64,000 bases of DNA from Patagioenas fasciata (Eukaryota; Chordata; Aves; Columbiformes; Columbidae): assembly GCF_037038585.1 (NCBI RefSeq), contig NC_092560.1:85545549-85609548 (forward strand), read 5' to 3'. Under the pieces are notes generated by a model. The model had not been told where the DNA came from. It searched no databases and saw only the letters and a list, made by a program, of their open reading frames with translations. The position numbers and the translations under genes were made by a program. Each line of letters starts with the position of its first letter. The stretch's first letter is position 1. Shown here one piece after another: positions 59,840 through 64,000 of the stretch.

Positions 59840-60810
59840 AAACTTAATTTGCTTCAGAGTAGCTAAGGTGCTGTTAATTCAAAACCCACAGAGTAACTCA
59901 CTGGACACAGTTAATAGTCAGCAGACCGCATAGGCCAGGCTTTGAAAGCATTTAATATTCGCTGAAGTGCTGCTTGTATCCAATTATAACTCGCTACTTG
60001 CCATCTTAATAATTTAAATCTGTCCACTCTTTAGAGAGAAAAAAATGCGCTAATCAAAGACATGAATGCACCTTTTGCTTTTGACAGCATTAAATTAAAA
60101 CTAAATGGTAGATCTTGAATGAGTTACTCTACAAGAATAAAGGCATTAATGAGGTAATTTCATTATAGAGGCTCATCCAAGCCTATGTGAAAACAAGGGA
60201 AGTAAATGGAGAGGAAAGCCGCTGAGGAAATTAGGGTTCCTTCCACACTAATTAATGTTTTGGGGCATTTAGTACAGGCACCAAATTAACTGCTCCAAAG
60301 AACTCCATTGAGAAAAAAAAATACATTGTTGCTCTGCCATGTAATTAGAAGACAGTACAAGCAGAACACTTAATGAGTATAAAGCCAGCCTTTAACTTAT
60401 TCTGCCCGGCTTCTGAAAACATGCCATTGTGGAGGCCTAAGTTTAAGGAAGCACAAGGCGTACAATATAGGATTGTTTAGGTCCTTCTGTTCGGTGAGCT
60501 GTAAACAGGTAGCCCTGAATGGGGGACTCTGGGACTCCTGGGAGGCCCGGCTTCCCAGAAAAAACAAGGTCTTAAATGCGTCCAGAGGGAAGAAGAAAAG
60601 GTGAATAGGCCCGGCCCGGGCAGCGCCGTGAATGCGCACCGCTGTCCTAAGCGATTACATGATGTTGTGCTACCCCCTCTCATTGAGTTATCTTTACACT
60701 GCTTTTGTCTCCTCTAATTGGAGCTGATGAGGTGCTAATTGGTTGCTTTTTAAAAAAAGCACTACTTAAGCACTGGCAAACCGAGTAAGACAGCGTGAGT
60801 GGAGTTAATG
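59840..60810. promoter_or_regulatory. Candidate developmental enhancer rich in homeodomain sites
   Basis: Low-CpG sequence with many TAAT-core sites: gttaatt (59873), caattata (59981), cattaatgag (60143), ctaattaatg (60248), taatta (60342), ttaatgag (60370), ctaattg (60714), ctaattgg (60735) and gttaatgag (60804). It lies between GRP and the position where RAX is expected. Enhancer function is an inference from motif density only. Confidence 0.4.
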
Positions 60811-63800
60811 AGGGCTTAGCAAAAAAGAAAAACCAAACCAACCAACCTCAAAAAATCATAGCATAGCTAAGACAGCCCATGCAAATGTGTACACCAGCAC
60901 ATATATAGACGTGCCATCCTGGTGGTGTAAACAAAAAACGTGAAGGGAAATGTCTGAATGTAGGTGATGGCTGGGAGGATTTAGCTGTGAGCGAAGGGGC
61001 AATGCCGGGCACAGATAACGCACGGACAGACGAACGCAGAGGGGTGGGGGCTCCGCCGCACGGTGCGGAGCCCGGCGGGGCGCTCGGGGGCGCACGGAGG
61101 ACTCGCTCTGGAGGTCTCGCTCTGGAGGTCTCGCTCTGGGGGTGCTTTACACCGTCCTGAGGAGGGTGCTGAGGTGAGGTCTGCAGGCTGGCGGGCTGAA
61201 CCCGCCGCTTTGCGGCTCGCAGCTGAGCTGCTCGCCATGGCCCCCCTGCTGACCCAGGGCAAGGCCAGCGCCCTCCGGTGTGACAGCCGGACCTCGCAGA
61301 GCCACCCGCCACGTTGCGGTGGATGTGGCATCTCAGCCACAGGCAGGTGACAGCTCTGCCTTTGCACCCACAGCCTGCAGGCTGGACTAGGCTGCAAAGG
61401 TTTCTATTTCAAACTCGTATCTGTGGCGCTAAACTGCGGTATAGGCTGGTTAGAAATAGCCCAGACACCTGTGTCAGGCTGAGCAGCTGCGGTCAACGGT
61501 GCCCGTTAGCAGCAGCAGCGCTCTTGTTTCGGGGCACGCGTGTCCGCGGCAGCGGGTCTGGATCTGTGTCTGTGCCCGTGCCGTGGGTCACCCCTCGGAC
61601 ACCGCTGGCCGGACCACCCCGCCCGGCTGTCACCGGGCTCCCCGGCCCCCCCGCCGACCAGCACCGAACTCAGCAACAGGCCTTTTGTCGCCCGGTGTCT
61701 GTCACCCTCCCCACTGCGTGTGCCGCCGTCATTTACAGGAAAGCAGTAGCAGGTGTTGGGGCACACTCTCAGTGACCTCATTTTCAGCGAATGAGCTTGC
61801 ATCAAAAAATAAATCTGTAAAGCGTTAACTTTAAAAATGTTTAGATGCTTAGTGTTTCGGTAATTTTGTGTTTTGAAAATATTCTTAATATAGTTACTTG
61901 ATTTGGGTATGTAGTTAATAACTTGACAACATTTTCAGTAACAACACGGATACAGAAACACCCTGAATAATTTGAACCCCATGAAGAAAAGAAAGATTTT
62001 TTTTTTACTGCTTGGCATGGTTTTAGCTTTTTTAAATGATTTTTTGCCAGCTTTATGTGAAGTATTGTGATTAGAGTGCGTAGTGTTAAACCTGTTGCTA
62101 CTACAGCTGGATCCAGAGGTCCTACTTTTGCCATAACTATATACATCTCCTAAAAAAGATGTTGAGTAACATTAGGTCCTCTGCATTTTACACATATCCT
62201 GTAGGTGGGTTGATAGTGCCTCCCGCATTTCTAAACCAATTCTGAAGTTCCCCACTACTGAAAGTATTTGAGTTCTAAAGGAGAGCACAGAAAGCACCTG
62301 GGCTATCGCTGATGTTGCCTGGCAACAGCAAAAGTAATTCTGCAAGCTTTTTGAGAATGATATCGCAAATGCCTGTGTTGAATAGAGCCTCTGCTGTTTA
62401 TGGGTTTCTTTACATACAGTCTACACAGACGCGCGGGCGTGGAAGGTTTGTTTTTCAGTAGCTGCAGGGCTCCGTGTTTTACACGCAGTACATGGGGACT
62501 GCGGGGTGACCGCTTCGTCCTCCCTGTCACGGCTCAGGACCGCCCGGCAGCTCTCTGAGTCCTTCGGAGCTGCCGAGCAGCTTCATGTGGACAAGGAGAC
62601 GAAAGTGCAGTTAAAACTGTAAAACCCACAGTCAGCTTAAGAAGACAATGCACCTTTTATTAACATAGCTCAGATGATCTACTGATGCTGAAGAGAAATA
62701 AAGGCTCAGGGCCCTCCCTTTGCTCACTTCTGGGCTGGGTTGGGTTGGGTTGGTTTTGACTGTGTATAACACAGTTAGAAAAACCAATTAGTTTGCAAAC
62801 AGCCAGTTACTTGGGTATGTGTTTGTACCTGGTAATTTGTACCCCTATTGACATTTTAAACCGGATTCTTTTCACTCTAACGCATGGTCACTTGATTTTC
62901 TTTCAGTTGTCATGAAGATGGGGGGTTTCTTGCTGGCTGGTAGAAAGAAACTTCCTAGGGAACGAAGTTGCAATTAATTCCTCTAAACATGTGTTCCTAG
63001 AACCATCCATCTATAAAATAGGCAACAAAGCAGAGCTCTTTGCTTTAAGAAGTCACAAAAGATGCAGAGCTGAAAAAAAACCCCTTGGATCCCTTAAGGC
63101 TAATTGAGCAAATATTTTGTTTTTTCTTCTGCGATTGATGCTCTTGACAATGTTTACGTGTTTCCAGGCGCAAGCGTGGCTGTGCCGCCGGGACGCGCGC
63201 TCTCGTCACCGCTGCCCGCTGCGCTCTCACTGAATGCTTGCGGGAGGCCGTCCCTCGGGTTTCCTTTGTTTCCCATGGGATTAATAGCTTCTGGTTTACC
63301 ACAAGCCAGCGTGACGTGAGCTGTGGCATTGCATGCTGTGCCTGCCAAGATGTAATCCTTAAACATCCTCTCTTTCCACTTCCTCTTCCAGTTCACCTTT
63401 TGCCTTGCTGCTGTTGGGAAAGACGCTTCCCAGGCCCCCTCCCTTCGCAACAAGCATGGCCAATTGTGCACCCATTTAAACAGGAATGACCTTCATTTTC
63501 TGAAGGTGAAGGTGATCCTGTTCTTAAGGAACAAATAGAGGAGAGGGCTGGGGTCCTTCCCTGGCTCCTGGCGTTCCTAGTCCTGATGAGTGATGGCTTC
63601 ATTGCTCTGGCTGCTGTGCTGCCAGCTGCAGCTCAGGGGCACATGCAGCCCCGTCACATCTAAATGAGGTAAAGGGGGCACCACTCGCCTGAGCCCATGG
63701 GATGGCATATCTCATCAGCTGCTGCTATTGAGGGGACTAAAGGTGCCTTAAACCATCTCCTCTTGTTGGTAGGTTTGGGTCTGGAAACCTCATCTTTTCC

Positions 63801-64000
63801 TGCACAAGTGGTGAGTAGTTTAGTGGTTGCAAAGTGCATGGAGTAGGTGTGTCAGAGGCAAAATCACGTTTGTAATTACTATTGTACCTGTTAGAGCGGA
63901 AGCATCTTTGGATTCCTGCTGGGATTAGTTCCCGAATGCCTTTCCAGGCCATCTCATCTGCGAGCCTGTGCCAGCGGCTCCTGCCACCAGTGCGCAATGA
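60811..64000. other. Intergenic sequence to right edge, no gene seen
   Basis: It has a GC-rich patch at 61020-61300 and 61500-61740 and a short TTGGG run at 62731-62755. No RAX exon (homeobox or C-terminal OAR motif) could be read on either strand. Confidence 0.55.

Noticed and set aside
60848-61397. Minus-strand frames considered as RAX exons
   Set aside because: No homeodomain or OAR-like motif; composition-driven GC patch.

Overview
The window is vertebrate nuclear DNA, almost certainly avian. It carries split genes with GT/AG introns, a CR1-type LINE 3' fragment (about 428-830), and a GRP gene whose mature peptide reads like chicken gastrin-releasing peptide. Gene order is ZNF532 (-) / SEC11C (+) / GRP (+). 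That is the conserved amniote block MALT1-ZNF532-(OACYL)-SEC11C-GRP-RAX, on human 18q21; in birds I expect it on the Z chromosome, which is recalled knowledge and not shown here.

Layout. (1) 1-13,092: the 5' three coding exons of ZNF532 on the minus strand (10733-13072, 6532-6713, 3314-3490). The remaining coding exons, roughly 400 residues, lie off the left edge. Each of the three introns that follow these coding exons carries one separate GC-rich minisatellite (39-, 29- and 41-bp units). (2) 13,093-about 22,350: a long 5' intron ending in a large CpG island (about 21,000-22,350), the best candidate ZNF532 promoter. (3) About 22,350-38,040: the ZNF532-SEC11C intergenic region, dominated by tandem arrays: a 1.5-kb array of mixed 9/10-bp units, a 0.67-kb 10-bp array, a 2.1-kb 32-bp array and several small ones. 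I found no exons here. (4) 38,040-44,300: SEC11C, six coding exons encoding a complete 177-residue catalytic subunit of the signal peptidase complex. Its CpG-island promoter holds four tandem GC boxes, a CCAAT box and two ZNF143/M4-type motifs, and intron 2 holds a probable reverse-oriented solo LTR. (5) 48,700-53,815: GRP, a TATA promoter in a CpG island and three coding exons giving a 149-residue prepropeptide. (6) 53,815-64,000: non-coding DNA towards RAX, including an AT-rich tract and a homeodomain-site-rich segment (59,840-60,810) that looks like a developmental enhancer.

The three genes do not form an operon or a pathway: a chromatin-associated zinc-finger protein, an ER protease subunit and a secreted neuropeptide precursor. 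SEC11C belongs to the enzyme class that would remove the GRP signal peptide, but their adjacency is a matter of synteny. The most unusual property of the window is about 6.9 kb of independent tandem arrays, nearly all left of 36.4 kb, several with higher-order structure. Many long reading frames on both strands are artefacts of these arrays. I found no convincing undescribed protein-coding system.
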